A DNA stretch of 64,000 nucleotides from positions 1-64,000 of the forward strand of contig NZ_JAMXMY010000023.1 in NCBI RefSeq assembly GCF_024055795.1, written 5' to 3'. Source of the stretch: Actinoallomurus purpureus (GTDB taxonomy: Bacteria > Actinomycetota > Actinomycetes > Streptosporangiales > Streptosporangiaceae). Below are positions 1 through 9,121 of this stretch, in pieces. The position numbers and the translations under genes were made by a program. Positions within the stretch are counted from its first letter, which is position 1; every line of letters starts with the position of its first letter. The notes beneath the pieces are model-generated. The model was not told the DNA's origin and did no database searches. It was given only the letters and a program-made list of their open reading frames with translations.

Positions 1-33
1 CCTACGGGTGACACGGCTCTGACCTCAGGCGTA

Positions 34-64
34 CGAAGCGATCATCCTCGGGGATGACGCTTCG
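34..64. terminator. Hairpin, probable terminator of an upstream gene
   Basis: Arms CGAAGCG + TCATCC (34-40, 42-47) pair with GGATGA + CGCTTCG (52-64), with one bulged A and a TCGG loop. It lies just upstream of the first deacetylase and may end a gene to the left of the window. No T-tract follows, so it could also be an operator. Confidence 0.35.
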
Positions 65-81
65 TTAACCCATGGTTTGAG

Positions 82-924
82 ATGATCTGTTGCATGGGTG
101 AGACGGGGGCTGATCAGCACGGAAGGCGCGCGATACTGCGCGCCGTGACGCTGGGCGGTGCCGGCGCCGCGGCGGGACTGGCCGCGGGGGCCGCCATCGA
201 TTCGGCCGAGGCGGCGCCGCCCTCGACGCCCCGCTCGGCGCTCGCCGCTCCGTCGGCGGGCCCATGGCGGCCGGTCGGCGGCCACGTCGACGTGACGTGG
301 GCGGTCAACACCTCGCAAAAGCTGGTGGCGCTCACCTTCGACGACGGCCCGATGCCGAACTGGACGCCGATGGTCCACGACATCCTCGACGAGGAGAAGG
401 TCAAGGCGACGTTCTTCCTCGTCGGCCAGCGTCTCGTGCGCAACGCCCGCCTCGTGCACGGCCGCATGGACCGGCACGAGGCCGGCAACCACACGTGGGC
501 GCACCGGGACCTGTCCCACCTGGACCACCAGGAGGCCCTGGCGCAGGTCCAACGGGCCCATGCCGCCATCAAGACGATCACCGGCAAGGAGGCGCGCCAC
601 CTGCGCCCGCCGTTCGGGAACATCGGCGGCACGACGCTGAGCGCCGCCGGCAGCCTGGACTACAACCTCGTCCTCTGGTCGATCAAGATGCTGGAGAAGA
701 CGTTCGAGAAGGACCCGCCCAAGCTCATCGACTACGTCGTCACCAACACCGTGCCGGGCACGATCCTGCTGGCCCATGACACGGGCAACCCGGACCGCCT
801 CGTCGCGCTGCGGAACCTCCCCACGATGATCCGCGGGTTGCGCTCCAAGGGCTTCGAGTTCGTCACCGTCTCCGAACTCATCGAGGCGGGAGCAGCCGTA
901 CCGGGAACGCGGTCGGCATCATGA
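82..924 (+). CDS. Polysaccharide deacetylase, Tat-exported (copy 1)
   Basis: A carbohydrate esterase 4 (NodB-fold) protein of 280 aa, expected to remove N- or O-acetyl groups from a cell-wall or secreted polysaccharide outside the membrane. A twin-arginine signal (GRRAILRAV, about residue 13) and an Ala-rich h-region precede an AEA-like cleavage site. NodB motifs are visible: LTFDDGP (catalytic and metal Asp), GNHTWAH (HxxxH metal ligands), LRPPFGN and LLAHDTG. The start may be the ATG at 82 or at 94; neither has a strong ribosome site. The next gene overlaps its end by 4 bp and is a close paralogue, so the two form a tandem duplication and operon. The substrate cannot be inferred. Confidence 0.88.
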   Translation: MICCMGETGADQHGRRAILRAVTLGGAGAAAGLAAGAAIDSAEAAPPSTPRSALAAPSAGPWRPVGGHVDVTWAVNTSQKLVALTFDDGPMPNWTPMVHDILDEEKVKATFFLVGQRLVRNARLVHGRMDRHEAGNHTWAHRDLSHLDHQEALAQVQRAHAAIKTITGKEARHLRPPFGNIGGTTLSAAGSLDYNLVLWSIKMLEKTFEKDPPKLIDYVVTNTVPGTILLAHDTGNPDRLVALRNLPTMIRGLRSKGFEFVTVSELIEAGAAVPGTRSAS

Positions 925-1850
925 CGGCCGAGACGGACTCCGAAAGACCACCCCGCTCGATCCTCAAGGCCCTGATAACGGGAGTGACCACCCGGCAGCG
1001 GGGCCGAGGGGACGACGCTCCGGTGGACGACCAGGCTCAGCCGACGTCGCGGCGCTCTCTGCTCCGGGCGGGCGGCGCCGGAGTGGCGGTGGGCGTCGTC
1101 GGCGGCGTGGCCGGCATCGTGGCCGGTGACGGCCTCAGCGCGGCCGAGGCTCTTCCCGAGACCCCCGTCTCGGCGGCGGGGGTGCCCTCCCTGGGGCCCT
1201 GGCGTCCCCGTCCGGCGCACGTCGACGTTTCGTGGGCGGTCGACACGACGCAGAAGCTCGTCGCGCTGACGTTCGACGACGGCCCGATGCCGAACTGGAC
1301 CCCCATGGTCCACGACATCCTCGACGACGCACGGATCCCGGCGACGTTCTTCCTCATCGGCCGGCGGGTGGTACGGCACGCCCGGCTGATCCACGGGCGG
1401 ATGGACCGGCATGCGGTCGGCAACCACACGTGGGCACACGCCGACATGTCCCGGATGTCGCACGCCGAGGCGTACCGTGCACTGAGCCGTGCCCATGCCG
1501 CCATCACCGAGGTCACCGGCAAGGAGCCGGCGATCCTGCGGCCGCCGCTCGGCAACATCGGCGGCACGACGCTGAGCGCGGCGGGCAAGATGGGCTACCA
1601 CGTCGTGCTGTGGTCGCTGAAGATGCGGGAGGCCGCCCTCAGGCATCCCGCCGGCCGGCTCGTCGACTACATCGTCGACTCCTGCGAGCCGGGCACCATC
1701 CTCCTCGCCCATGACACGGGCCACCGCGACCGTCTCGTGTCCATCCGCGGCCTGCCCGCAATGATCCGCGGGCTGCGCGCCAAAGGATTCGAGTTCGTCA
1801 CCGTTCCAGAGCTGCTGGAGGCGACGGGCTCGGCGCCTCCGGACGCCTGA
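921..1850 (+). CDS. Polysaccharide deacetylase, Tat-exported (copy 2)
   Basis: A second NodB-family deacetylase (309 aa) that starts in an ATGA overlap with copy 1 and is clearly its paralogue. The N-terminus has a longer cytoplasmic stretch (about 35 aa) before the twin-arginine signal SRRSLLRAGG. Motifs LTFDDGPMPNWTP, GNHTWAHADMS, ILRPPLGNIGG and LLAHDTG keep the metal and catalytic residues. The catalytic domain is nearly collinear with copy 1 while the signal regions differ. Both enzymes should act at the cell surface; whether they have different targets is unknown. Confidence 0.88.
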   Translation: MTAETDSERPPRSILKALITGVTTRQRGRGDDAPVDDQAQPTSRRSLLRAGGAGVAVGVVGGVAGIVAGDGLSAAEALPETPVSAAGVPSLGPWRPRPAHVDVSWAVDTTQKLVALTFDDGPMPNWTPMVHDILDDARIPATFFLIGRRVVRHARLIHGRMDRHAVGNHTWAHADMSRMSHAEAYRALSRAHAAITEVTGKEPAILRPPLGNIGGTTLSAAGKMGYHVVLWSLKMREAALRHPAGRLVDYIVDSCEPGTILLAHDTGHRDRLVSIRGLPAMIRGLRAKGFEFVTVPELLEATGSAPPDA

Positions 1851-2235
1851 ACCTACGACGGGCCGAGCAGTTCTCGATCGAGGTAAGGGGCGGCAGAGGG
1901 AGGATCACCCGGCGGTGGCAATGCCGCGTCGGACAGTGGTCGAGATCTCAAGTCGCAGGTAACCCGACGAATCGCGGTTGCGGAAACTGCCGTTTCGTTT
2001 CGGGCCCGATCGGCTCTGCACGCCGCTTTCTAGGGTTCTATTTAGCGGCCCGCGACCCAACCAAGAAAGTCTCTTAGCGCAACCAGTCATGCACTTATAG
2101 TAAGGAAGCTCAGGGTCCCGCCGGTGTTCGGAGGCCGGAATGGTGCTACCGGGTTGACAATTGCAGTCCGGAGATTCGATCATGGTGTCAACATCCGGCT
2201 GATGTCTTCTGCCGGGCGACGGGGAACTGAGGTAA
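1851..2235. other. Intergenic region; possible promoter for the I36 gene
   Basis: No convincing gene here on either strand. The composition drops in GC towards the right, matching the next two genes. A TTGACA at 2154-2159 with a weak GATCAT about 18 bp downstream may be the promoter of the following secreted protein. A GAGG precedes its ATG. Confidence 0.3.
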
Positions 2236-2649
2236 ATGTCAATGTGGCGAGCAGTTACGGTCGCACTAACCGCGACGGCGCTTGGGATCTCGCTCGGCGG
2301 CGCCGCGAATGCCGACGAGAAGGCGATGAGAAAGGCTCCCGGGTGCGCCGCCAACCGCTGGTGCATCTACACGAATGCGAATTGGGGCGGCGCATGGTAC
2401 TTCGCCCGAGACTCGGACAGGAGTCTGAAGAACAACAACGCAAGCGACGGCCACTCGATCAATGACCGCGGAAGTTCGGTGTGGAACAATCGCGACAACC
2501 GAGTGGTCCGATTCTACACCGATAACTGGAACTGGAACGGACGTAAGGTCTGTGTACGACCGTACACCGGAATCCGGAATCTGGCCCGATACAAAAAGAT
2601 GAACGACGCGATCAGCGCGGTTTTGGTCAATCAAACGCTATGTGGATAA
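2236..2649 (+). CDS. Secreted peptidase-inhibitor I36 / crystallin-like protein
   Basis: A 137-aa secreted protein. A signal peptide (about residues 1-26, cleaved near GAANA) is followed by a small Cys-containing domain with WCIYTNANWGGAWYFA and HSINDRGSSVWNNRD, the pattern of the I36 family (Streptomyces metalloproteinase inhibitor, beta/gamma-crystallin fold). The family includes protease inhibitors and structural proteins, so inhibition is only a possibility. GAGGTAA lies 3 nt before the first ATG and 9 nt before a second in-frame ATG (2242), which may be the real start. Base composition is lower in GC than the neighbours, suggesting transfer together with the next gene. Confidence 0.8.
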   Translation: MSMWRAVTVALTATALGISLGGAANADEKAMRKAPGCAANRWCIYTNANWGGAWYFARDSDRSLKNNNASDGHSINDRGSSVWNNRDNRVVRFYTDNWNWNGRKVCVRPYTGIRNLARYKKMNDAISAVLVNQTLCG

Positions 2650-2722
2650 CACGCGCCTACCGTCGATCGGGACACATGGCCGGAAGGCTTCCAAAATAGG
2701 TCGACGCCGCGGTGGCCGCTAC

Positions 2723-3769
2723 ATGGCCACCGCGGCACCAGTCCACTCAGGAATGAAAACCGCGGTGCGCGCTTCCTCATCCTTCCTCCTGCGCGACAGG
2801 AATTTCGGATTTTATTCCCACCCAGCGATACGTATAGGCGATCTGGCACGATGTACGATCATCGCCGCGCTGGCATTGCTGATGACGGCATGTGGTCCAT
2901 TCTCTGGATCTGCAGGTCATCCACGCGATGAAGCGATCGACTGGAAGGTTCCCTCCACGCCGGATCCTGGGGCTCGCCAGGAGTTCGTCGGCCTGTACCG
3001 CGGCCAGGATGTTACGGCGCGAGCGGAACAGGAGTTGATCAGTCGCTGCATGACGACGAGGGGATACCATTATATCCCATTCGTGAATGCCGCCCATACG
3101 GTCGAGTGGCCTGGGTTCAACCCAATCTCACCGTCCCGGGCGCGATCCGATGGCTATAATATCCGGCGACTGGTCGACACGGCCCCCGATTTGAACGAAA
3201 AACTCCTACAAACCATGTCGAGCGGCGAGCAGAAAAAATGGAATACCGCTCTAGGCGGCGACGAGAACGGACTCAAGATAGAGGTTCCGGTTCCGGAGGT
3301 AGGGGTCGCCATGATGGCCGCCGACGGCTGTGTGACAACAGGCAGAAAACAATTGTACGGCAATCTCCGGCGATGGCTCAAGAATTCCTATTTCGCCGAC
3401 AATTTTCCCGACCTGGTTACACGACGAATGGCGAGTGACCCTCTCGTTCGAACGCTGGATGCGCCCTGGTCGAACTGCATGAAGTCACTGGGCTTCTCTA
3501 ACGTCTCCAGTCCGATCCAAGCACGAGAGGCAGCAGAAGCCTTTTATGGGAAACTCGACAGCCGCAAGGCATTCGGAGAGGAGAAACGGCTCGCGAGCGC
3601 CGACGCCACATGTGAGGAGAGAGGAGGATACGCGACTCGGCGTCAGATACTGGAAGATAGATATCTGACTGCAGGGTTGCACGCCTATGCCACGCTGCTG
3701 GGCGATATCAGGAGAATGAACGATACGGCTCTCACATCAGCGAGGCGTGTGCTTTCCGGAGGCAGATAA
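2723..3769 (+). CDS. Putative lipoprotein, unknown function, low GC
   Basis: Not recognised. A hydrophobic segment TIIAALALLMTAC with a lipobox cysteine is followed by about 290 aa of soluble domain containing several Cys, suggesting a surface lipoprotein. The start is uncertain: the frame is open from 2642, with ATGs at 2723 and 2753, both leaving an unusually long stretch before the hydrophobic core, so a non-standard start nearer the lipobox or a damaged 5' end is possible. Many AT-rich codons (ATA, AAA, TAT) set it apart from the GC-rich genes on both sides, consistent with recent acquisition. Actinomycete genomes hold many such orphan lipoproteins. Confidence 0.6.
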   Translation: MATAAPVHSGMKTAVRASSSFLLRDRNFGFYSHPAIRIGDLARCTIIAALALLMTACGPFSGSAGHPRDEAIDWKVPSTPDPGARQEFVGLYRGQDVTARAEQELISRCMTTRGYHYIPFVNAAHTVEWPGFNPISPSRARSDGYNIRRLVDTAPDLNEKLLQTMSSGEQKKWNTALGGDENGLKIEVPVPEVGVAMMAADGCVTTGRKQLYGNLRRWLKNSYFADNFPDLVTRRMASDPLVRTLDAPWSNCMKSLGFSNVSSPIQAREAAEAFYGKLDSRKAFGEEKRLASADATCEERGGYATRRQILEDRYLTAGLHAYATLLGDIRRMNDTALTSARRVLSGGR

Positions 3770-3806
3770 CACCTGCGCGCCGCGTCCACCTGCATCAGCG
3801 GCCGGG

Positions 3807-4220
3807 TCAGCGGGCGCTGGGGCGCTCGGCCGCGGGCAGCGCGCAGGCCGGGGTGCCGCCCGGCAGCCGGTGCCGGTTGTTGGCGATGAGGCGATACATC
3901 CCGTGCGCGATCCAGCGGAACGGCGGGACGCGCGTGATCAGGCCGAGCGGCCGCCAGAACCCGCCGGCGTGGATCAGCAGCCCGGCCACCGCCTGCGCCC
4001 CGCCGTGGACCCGGCCGTCCTCGATCCACAGCAGCTCGTACTCGGCGCGCTCGGCAGTCGTGCCCAGCGCCGCCAGGTCCGCGTGCTGGAAGGCGACGAC
4101 GTCGGCGTCCGTCGGGACCCGCAGGCGCCGGCCCTCGGATCTCGCGGTGTCCCCGATGAGCCGCGCGGCCTTCGTGCAGATGCCGCAGTCCCCGTCGTAC
4201 ACGAGAGTCGGTCGCTCCAT
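3807..4220 (-). CDS. DCC-family (DUF393) thiol-disulfide protein
   Basis: 137 aa. The family signature YDGDCGICTKAA sits at the N-terminus, with the CxxC redox-like pair right after the conserved Asp residues, as in DUF393 proteins that resemble thioredoxin-fold oxidoreductases. Later FWRPLG and VPPFRWIAHGMYRLIANNRHRL also match the family. The start at 4220 is chosen because AAAGGATGGGG lies upstream and the motif begins within 10 residues; the open frame to 4502 has no family similarity. Its job and partners are not known. It is convergent with the lipoprotein gene and shares orientation with the propeller gene. Confidence 0.8.
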   Translation of the reverse strand: MERPTLVYDGDCGICTKAARLIGDTARSEGRRLRVPTDADVVAFQHADLAALGTTAERAEYELLWIEDGRVHGGAQAVAGLLIHAGGFWRPLGLITRVPPFRWIAHGMYRLIANNRHRLPGGTPACALPAAERPSAR

Positions 4221-4350
4221 GATCCCCATCCTTTCCCATGGGGACAACCGCGACGGCGCCGGTGCCCTTCCCCGCCGGCCCTCCGCGGGCTCTGTGCCGG
4301 GAATCCGGGACGACGGTGGAGCGTCGTCCCGGCCGGACGCCGCGCGCCGG

Positions 4351-5562
4351 TCACCAGGCGAGATCGTAGGCCTCATCGTCCTCATCGGAAACGGGGATCG
4401 CGCGGAAACGGCCGTCGTCGATGCGGCCGTATCCGCCGAAACCCGGTGCCGTGTCGGCGATGCTCGGGTCGTAGTAGAGCAGGTGACGCCCTGACGCGTC
4501 ACTACTCAGGGCGACGCCGGCCCCCACACCAGGCAGCGCGGAGACGGCCTCGCTCTCGGAACCCTCACGGTGCAGCATCCGGAGCACCCGCCCGTCGGCG
4601 ATCGAGACCTGGCAGACCGACAGCGCGCCGTCCGACCGGGAGTACTCCGCGACCACGGTGACCCGCGTACCGTCACCGTTGATCACGGCCGCCCAGATGT
4701 TCCTGAGCTCCCGGGACTGGCGGAGCAGGACCGTGCCGGCACGCAGATCCGTGCTCTTCGACGCGGTGTCCAACATCCTGACGACACCGTTCCTGGACGG
4801 CAGGGCGAAGCCGTCGTCCCGCGCGTGGGTGGGCTCCCGCCGCAGGAACACGATCTGGCGGGCGTCGGACGTCCACGAGAGGCTGGAGACGACACTCTCC
4901 TGCGGGTCCGTCCACTCCCGCTGCGCACCGGTCCGCAGGTCGACGACACCGATCTTGTAGTAGAGGCGGTCCGACGGGACGCCGCAGGGAAGCACCGCGT
5001 AGGCGAGCCGCCTGCCGTCCGGCGAGGCGGCGAGGCCGCCCGGCATCGCCTCCCTGCGCATGGTCCCGCCCTGAACCCGCGCTCCGAGCGGCGTGAACGC
5101 GGTGATCTTCCCGGTGGCGGCCACCTTCATGCGGTAGAGGCGAATCACGTTGCACGCGGTCTGCCGGATCGGCACCTCCATGACGAAGAACGTCCGGTCG
5201 TCCGGCGCCGCGGCGACGTACTGGAACGTCAGGCCGTGCGACGCCGATCTCTGGTCGTACACCCGCCCCTGGGCGTCCCGGACCTCCACCCGCGACGTCC
5301 CCTTCGGGAGCTCGCCGAAGCCGACCGTCGCCACGAGGAACGCCGGGCCCCCTCCGGCCGTCACCGGGTCCGTCGGAGCCCGCCCGCCCACCAGCACGGA
5401 CAGGACGACCGAGAGGGCCACCGCGGCCGCGCTGATCGCCGGCACCGGCCACGACAGGCGCCGCCGGCGCCTCGGGAGGGACAGCGACCGCACCGTCTCG
5501 GGCCGCACCGTGCGTGCCCCCTCGGCGAAGGCCTCGCGGAGGCGCTGTTCGGTCCTGGTCAT
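4351..5562 (-). CDS. Single-pass membrane beta-propeller, sigma-factor partner (A)
   Basis: 403 aa. About 40 basic cytoplasmic residues (start MTRTEQRLREAFAEGA) precede one transmembrane helix (AISAAAVALSVVLSVLVGG) and a long extracytoplasmic part with TolB/WD40-like blades (for example LAASPDGRRLAYAV and SWTSDARQIVFLRR). It starts in a 4-bp overlap with the upstream SigE-type sigma gene, so the two are translationally coupled. The arrangement suggests a sensor or anti-sigma-like partner, but no zinc-binding anti-sigma motif is present. The divergent pair at 6343-8012 has the same architecture, so this is a duplicated module. Confidence 0.75.
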   Translation of the reverse strand: MTRTEQRLREAFAEGARTVRPETVRSLSLPRRRRRLSWPVPAISAAAVALSVVLSVLVGGRAPTDPVTAGGGPAFLVATVGFGELPKGTSRVEVRDAQGRVYDQRSASHGLTFQYVAAAPDDRTFFVMEVPIRQTACNVIRLYRMKVAATGKITAFTPLGARVQGGTMRREAMPGGLAASPDGRRLAYAVLPCGVPSDRLYYKIGVVDLRTGAQREWTDPQESVVSSLSWTSDARQIVFLRREPTHARDDGFALPSRNGVVRMLDTASKSTDLRAGTVLLRQSRELRNIWAAVINGDGTRVTVVAEYSRSDGALSVCQVSIADGRVLRMLHREGSESEAVSALPGVGAGVALSSDASGRHLLYYDPSIADTAPGFGGYGRIDDGRFRAIPVSDEDDEAYDLAW

Positions 5563-6113
5563 GATGCCTCCCCGAGCTTGGCGGCGAGCGCGGCGAGCGC
5601 CCGCGAGGTGGTCGACTTGACGGTGCCACGGCTGACGCCCATGGCTTCGGCGATCTCGGCCTCAGACAGGTCGAGGTAGTACCGCAGCACCAGGGCCTCC
5701 CGTTGTCTGCGCGGCAGCGCGCGGAGGGCGAGGAAGACCTCACGGCGGTCCTCGCCGAGCAGCGCCGCCGACTCGGCGGACCAGATGGGCGGCTCGTAGT
5801 GGCCGCCGAAGCGCCGGGCGATCGCCCGTCTGCGCAGCACGCCACGGCAGCCGTTGATCACGGAGGCGCGGATGTACGGCAGGGCGTTGCGGGGATCGCG
5901 CAGCCGGTCGATCCTGCGGTGCACGGCCGCGAAGGCGTCCTGGACGACGTCCTCGGCGGTCGGCTGGTCGCCGACGATGAACAACGCCAGCCGGACGAGT
6001 CCGAGCTGGTGGTCGCGGAAGATCGTCGTCAGGATCACGGCTGCGCCGTGATCCAGGTCCGACGCGGCGCCCTCCGGTTCCGCCGTGGACGTGGCGTCCT
6101 CGGCTTCCGCCAT
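5559..6113 (-). CDS. SigE-family ECF RNA polymerase sigma factor (A)
   Basis: 184 aa with sigma-70 region 2 (FRDHQLGLVRLALFIVGDQ, AEDVVQDAFAAVHRR) and region 4 (LPRRQREALVLRYYLDLSE, AEAMGVSRGTVKSTTSRA). This is the short SigE family common in actinomycetes. The start at 6113 is preferred over 6140 because GGAGGAGG lies 8 nt upstream. The 3' end overlaps the propeller gene by 4 bp. A divergent paralogue begins about 230 bp away, so the shared intergenic region may hold autoregulated promoters. Confidence 0.9.
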   Translation of the reverse strand: MAEAEDATSTAEPEGAASDLDHGAAVILTTIFRDHQLGLVRLALFIVGDQPTAEDVVQDAFAAVHRRIDRLRDPRNALPYIRASVINGCRGVLRRRAIARRFGGHYEPPIWSAESAALLGEDRREVFLALRALPRRQREALVLRYYLDLSEAEIAEAMGVSRGTVKSTTSRALAALAAKLGEAS

Positions 6114-6342
6114 GGGTGTGGCCTCCTCCGGCACTGCCATGCCGCCGGTACGGCCGGGCGGTCCGTGCAAGGCTAGAGGGGCGCCCCACTCCCCCGCGAT
6201 CTTTGATCCCATACCTCTTACATGTCGGGGATGCCGGATCGGTTGCCCCCGCGCGGAAACTTCTGCCGCGCCGAGGACGCCGGCCCCGTAGGGTGGGCCA
6301 CCGGCCGAGGCAACCGATCGGCCGCTCGCGCATTTAAAGAGC

Positions 6343-6891
6343 GTGGAAAACGACATCGTGAGCGTCCTGACCGGCCGGTCGGCCGACCCACCCGACCCCG
6401 CCGATCCGCCCGGGGATCTCACCGCGCTCTTCCGGGAACACCACGCCGGGCTCGTGCGCCTCGCCCTGCTGATGGTCGGCGACCAGGCCACCGCCGAGGA
6501 CGTCGTCCAGGACGCCTTCACCGCCCTGCACCGCCGGCTGCCGCGGCTCGGCGCGGACGTCCGCCTCCTGGCCTACGTCCGCGCGTCCGTGCTGAACGGC
6601 TGCCGCATGGTGCTCCGCCGGCGAAGACTCGCGGGCCGGTTCCGCCCTGAGCCGGACCTCGCGGTCTGGTCCGCGGAGGCCTCCGTGCTGCTCAGCGAGG
6701 ACCGGCGTGAGGTCTTCGACGCGTTGCGCACGCTGCCGCGACGCCAGCGGGAGGCGCTCGCGCTGCGCTACTACCTCGACCTGTCCGAGGCCGAGACCGC
6801 CGAGGTGATGCGCGTGAGCCGCGGCACCGTCAAGTCGACCACCTCCCGGGCGCTCGCCGCGCTCGCCAGGAAACTCGGAGGCACCCCATGA
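6343..6891 (+). CDS. SigE-family ECF RNA polymerase sigma factor (B)
   Basis: 182 aa, GTG start. Paralogue of the sigma factor on the opposite strand: region 2 is FREHHAGLVRLALLMVGDQ with AEDVVQDAFTALHRR, and region 4 is LPRRQREALALRYYLDLSE with VSRGTVKSTTSRALAALA. A second GTG at 6358 is possible. The gene overlaps the following propeller gene by 4 bp (ATGA), as in pair A, showing that the whole two-gene unit was duplicated in inverted orientation. Confidence 0.9.
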   Translation: MENDIVSVLTGRSADPPDPADPPGDLTALFREHHAGLVRLALLMVGDQATAEDVVQDAFTALHRRLPRLGADVRLLAYVRASVLNGCRMVLRRRRLAGRFRPEPDLAVWSAEASVLLSEDRREVFDALRTLPRRQREALALRYYLDLSEAETAEVMRVSRGTVKSTTSRALAALARKLGGTP

Positions 6892-8012
6892 CGGACATCG
6901 AGAACCGGCTGCGCGACGCGTACGGTGCCGCGACGAGCACCGTACGGCCCGAGGCCATGCGGCCATTGGCCGCTCGCCCGGCCCGGCGCGCGAGGTCGCC
7001 CTGGCTCACGCCCGTGGCCGTGGCCGCCACCGTGGCGCTCATCGTCACCGGGACGGTCCTCCTGACCACGCGTGAGGAACGCACCGGCCTATCGGCCCCC
7101 GCCCCCGCCTACGCGGTCGCCCTCATCGATGAGGGCAACGGGCACCCGTCCCACGCGGTGGTGCTGGACACTCGGAGCGGCCGCGAGGTCGCCGCAGTTC
7201 CCGGGACGTACGCGGATGGATCCGTGGCCGCAGCGGGCGACACGGGCACCTTCTTCCTGACCAGGCGTGAAGGCGACTGCGCGACAAGGGTCTACCGAAT
7301 CCGGGTTCGCGGTGACGGCTCGGTGAGCCGGCCCGAGGCACTTCCCGGGGCGCCACTCACCGGAGCCGCGCCCAGTGGAGACCTTGGGGACTGGACCCAG
7401 CTCGCCGCAACCCCGGACGGGCGCCGTCTGGCGTTCGGAGGCGTCTGCGGGGCCAGCGGCCGTCTCGTCGTCATCGACGTCGACACGGGCCGGCAGCGCG
7501 TGTGGACCGTAGGGACCGGGGCCCCTGACGGCCGGGACCCTCGGCAGCCGGTGTGGGCGCCGGACGGCCGCACGATCGGTTTCCGGTACGAGCAGGCACC
7601 GAACCGCGACATCCGGTCGATCGACGCCGACCAGGCAGGCACCGGGCGGCTCCTGACGGACTCCCGCCTTCTGCGCCCGCAGAACATGAGTAAGGAGCTC
7701 AAGGACCGCCGGTTCAACCACGGCGCGATCGACGCGTTCGCCTTCAATCCCGACGGAACGCTGACCGCGCTCGTCCAGCGGTCGAGCGACAGATCCTTCG
7801 AAGGCCAGTCCGGGCTGCTCCGGCTCACGGCGGCCGGAGCGCCCATCGGTCGTGCGACGTGGTTGCCTGACCTGGCCATCAGTGGACTGCTGCGAATCGA
7901 TCCGTCCGGCGAGCACTTCCTCACCATCGAGAACGGCCGAATCTCGCGGATGGAGCGCGGCCGGTTCTCCTGGCTGAGCGGAAAGAGGTCTTACTACGAC
8001 GTCGCCTGGTGA
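6888..8012 (+). CDS. Single-pass membrane beta-propeller, sigma-factor partner (B)
   Basis: 374 aa. Basic N-terminus (TDIENRLRDAYGAATSTVRPE), one membrane helix (VAVAATVALIVTGTVLLTT), then extracytoplasmic propeller-like repeats (LAATPDGRRLAFGG, VWAPDGRTIGFRY). It ends YYDVAW, echoing YDLAW at the end of partner A. Coupled by overlap to sigma factor B. Role in controlling the sigma factor is inferred from position and shared architecture only. Confidence 0.75.
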   Translation: MTDIENRLRDAYGAATSTVRPEAMRPLAARPARRARSPWLTPVAVAATVALIVTGTVLLTTREERTGLSAPAPAYAVALIDEGNGHPSHAVVLDTRSGREVAAVPGTYADGSVAAAGDTGTFFLTRREGDCATRVYRIRVRGDGSVSRPEALPGAPLTGAAPSGDLGDWTQLAATPDGRRLAFGGVCGASGRLVVIDVDTGRQRVWTVGTGAPDGRDPRQPVWAPDGRTIGFRYEQAPNRDIRSIDADQAGTGRLLTDSRLLRPQNMSKELKDRRFNHGAIDAFAFNPDGTLTALVQRSSDRSFEGQSGLLRLTAAGAPIGRATWLPDLAISGLLRIDPSGEHFLTIENGRISRMERGRFSWLSGKRSYYDVAW

Positions 8013-8058
8013 CGTGCGTTGCCTCGTGTGGGTCGGCGGTCCGCACGAGATCGATGGC

Positions 8059-8610
8059 TCAGTCGTGGGGCCAGGCGTCGGCGATGATCTGGCGGGTCTC
8101 GCGCAGGAGCTGGGGCAGCACCTTCGTCTGGCCGATGACCGGCATGAAGTTGGTGTCCCCGCCCCAGCGCGGGACGACGTGCTGGTGGAGGTGGGCGGCG
8201 ATGCCCGCGCCGGCGACCGTACCGAGGTTCATGCCGACGTTGAACCCGTGGGCGCCGCTCGCCTTGCGCAGCGCGGTGATGGCGCACTTCGTGAGCCGGG
8301 TCAGTTCGGCGGTCTCGGCCTCGTCCAGCTCGGTGTAGTCCGCGACGTGCCGGTAGGGGCACACCATGAGATGACCGGAGTTGTACGGGTAGAGGTTGAG
8401 GACGGCGAAGGTGCTCTCCCCGCGCTGGACGATCAGCCCGTCCTCGTCGTTCATCTTCGGGATCTCGCAGAAGGGGCAGCCGTCGTCCGCTCCCTCGCCG
8501 GTGGGCTTGCTCTCACCCTTGATGTAGGCCATCCGGTGAGGCGTCCACAGGCGCTGGAACTGGTCGGGCTCCCCCACTCCGTACTGTTCCTCACGGTCGG
8601 ACTCCGTCAT
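8059..8610 (-). CDS. HIT-family hydrolase / Ap4A phosphorylase-like protein
   Basis: 183 aa. The histidine-triad motif HLHQHVVPRW is intact, with an upstream CPFC and LNLYPYNSGHLMVCPYRH. It resembles the mycobacterial Ap4A phosphorylase Rv2613c, which lies directly downstream of thrS in M. tuberculosis (recalled gene order). Here thrS has the same orientation but is 4.3 kb away, the gap being filled by broken genes. The start at 8610 is chosen where family similarity begins (MTESDREEQYG). Likely role: cleavage of dinucleoside polyphosphates or nucleotide conjugates in the cytoplasm. Confidence 0.9.
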   Translation of the reverse strand: MTESDREEQYGVGEPDQFQRLWTPHRMAYIKGESKPTGEGADDGCPFCEIPKMNDEDGLIVQRGESTFAVLNLYPYNSGHLMVCPYRHVADYTELDEAETAELTRLTKCAITALRKASGAHGFNVGMNLGTVAGAGIAAHLHQHVVPRWGGDTNFMPVIGQTKVLPQLLRETRQIIADAWPHD

Positions 8611-9121
8611 GCCAGCAGCATAGGGCCGAGCCCTCGCGGGACCGCATGCGGGCTTCAAACGAGCGCTCGGTTGCCTGCGGTCGGCACTAGGCTGGCGTGG
8701 TGGATTTCGCCGAGGGAGAACGGCTCTGGGACCCAGAGCCGGGATGGCTGAACACCGCAAGCTACGGCATACCTCCGGGCCTGGCATTCGATGCGTTGCA
8801 GAGCGCACTCGCCGAATGGCGTCGCGGAGCCAACGGCTGGGACAAGTGGGACCGGTCCACTGATCGCGCGCGCGGCGCGTTCGCGCGTCTGGTCGGCGTC
8901 GCGCCCGACGACGTGGCCGTGGGTGCCTCCGCCTCGCAGGTGCTGGCCCCGGTGGCGGCCTCCCTGCCGCCCGGGTCGCGCGTCGTCGTCCCTGACATCT
9001 AGCACACGTCGAACCTGTTCCCCTGGCTCGTGCACGACCTCGACGTGCGCACCGTGCCGACCGCCGAGCTGCCCGGCGCGATCGACGAGCGTACGGACGC
9101 GGTCGCCTTCAGCGTCTCTAA

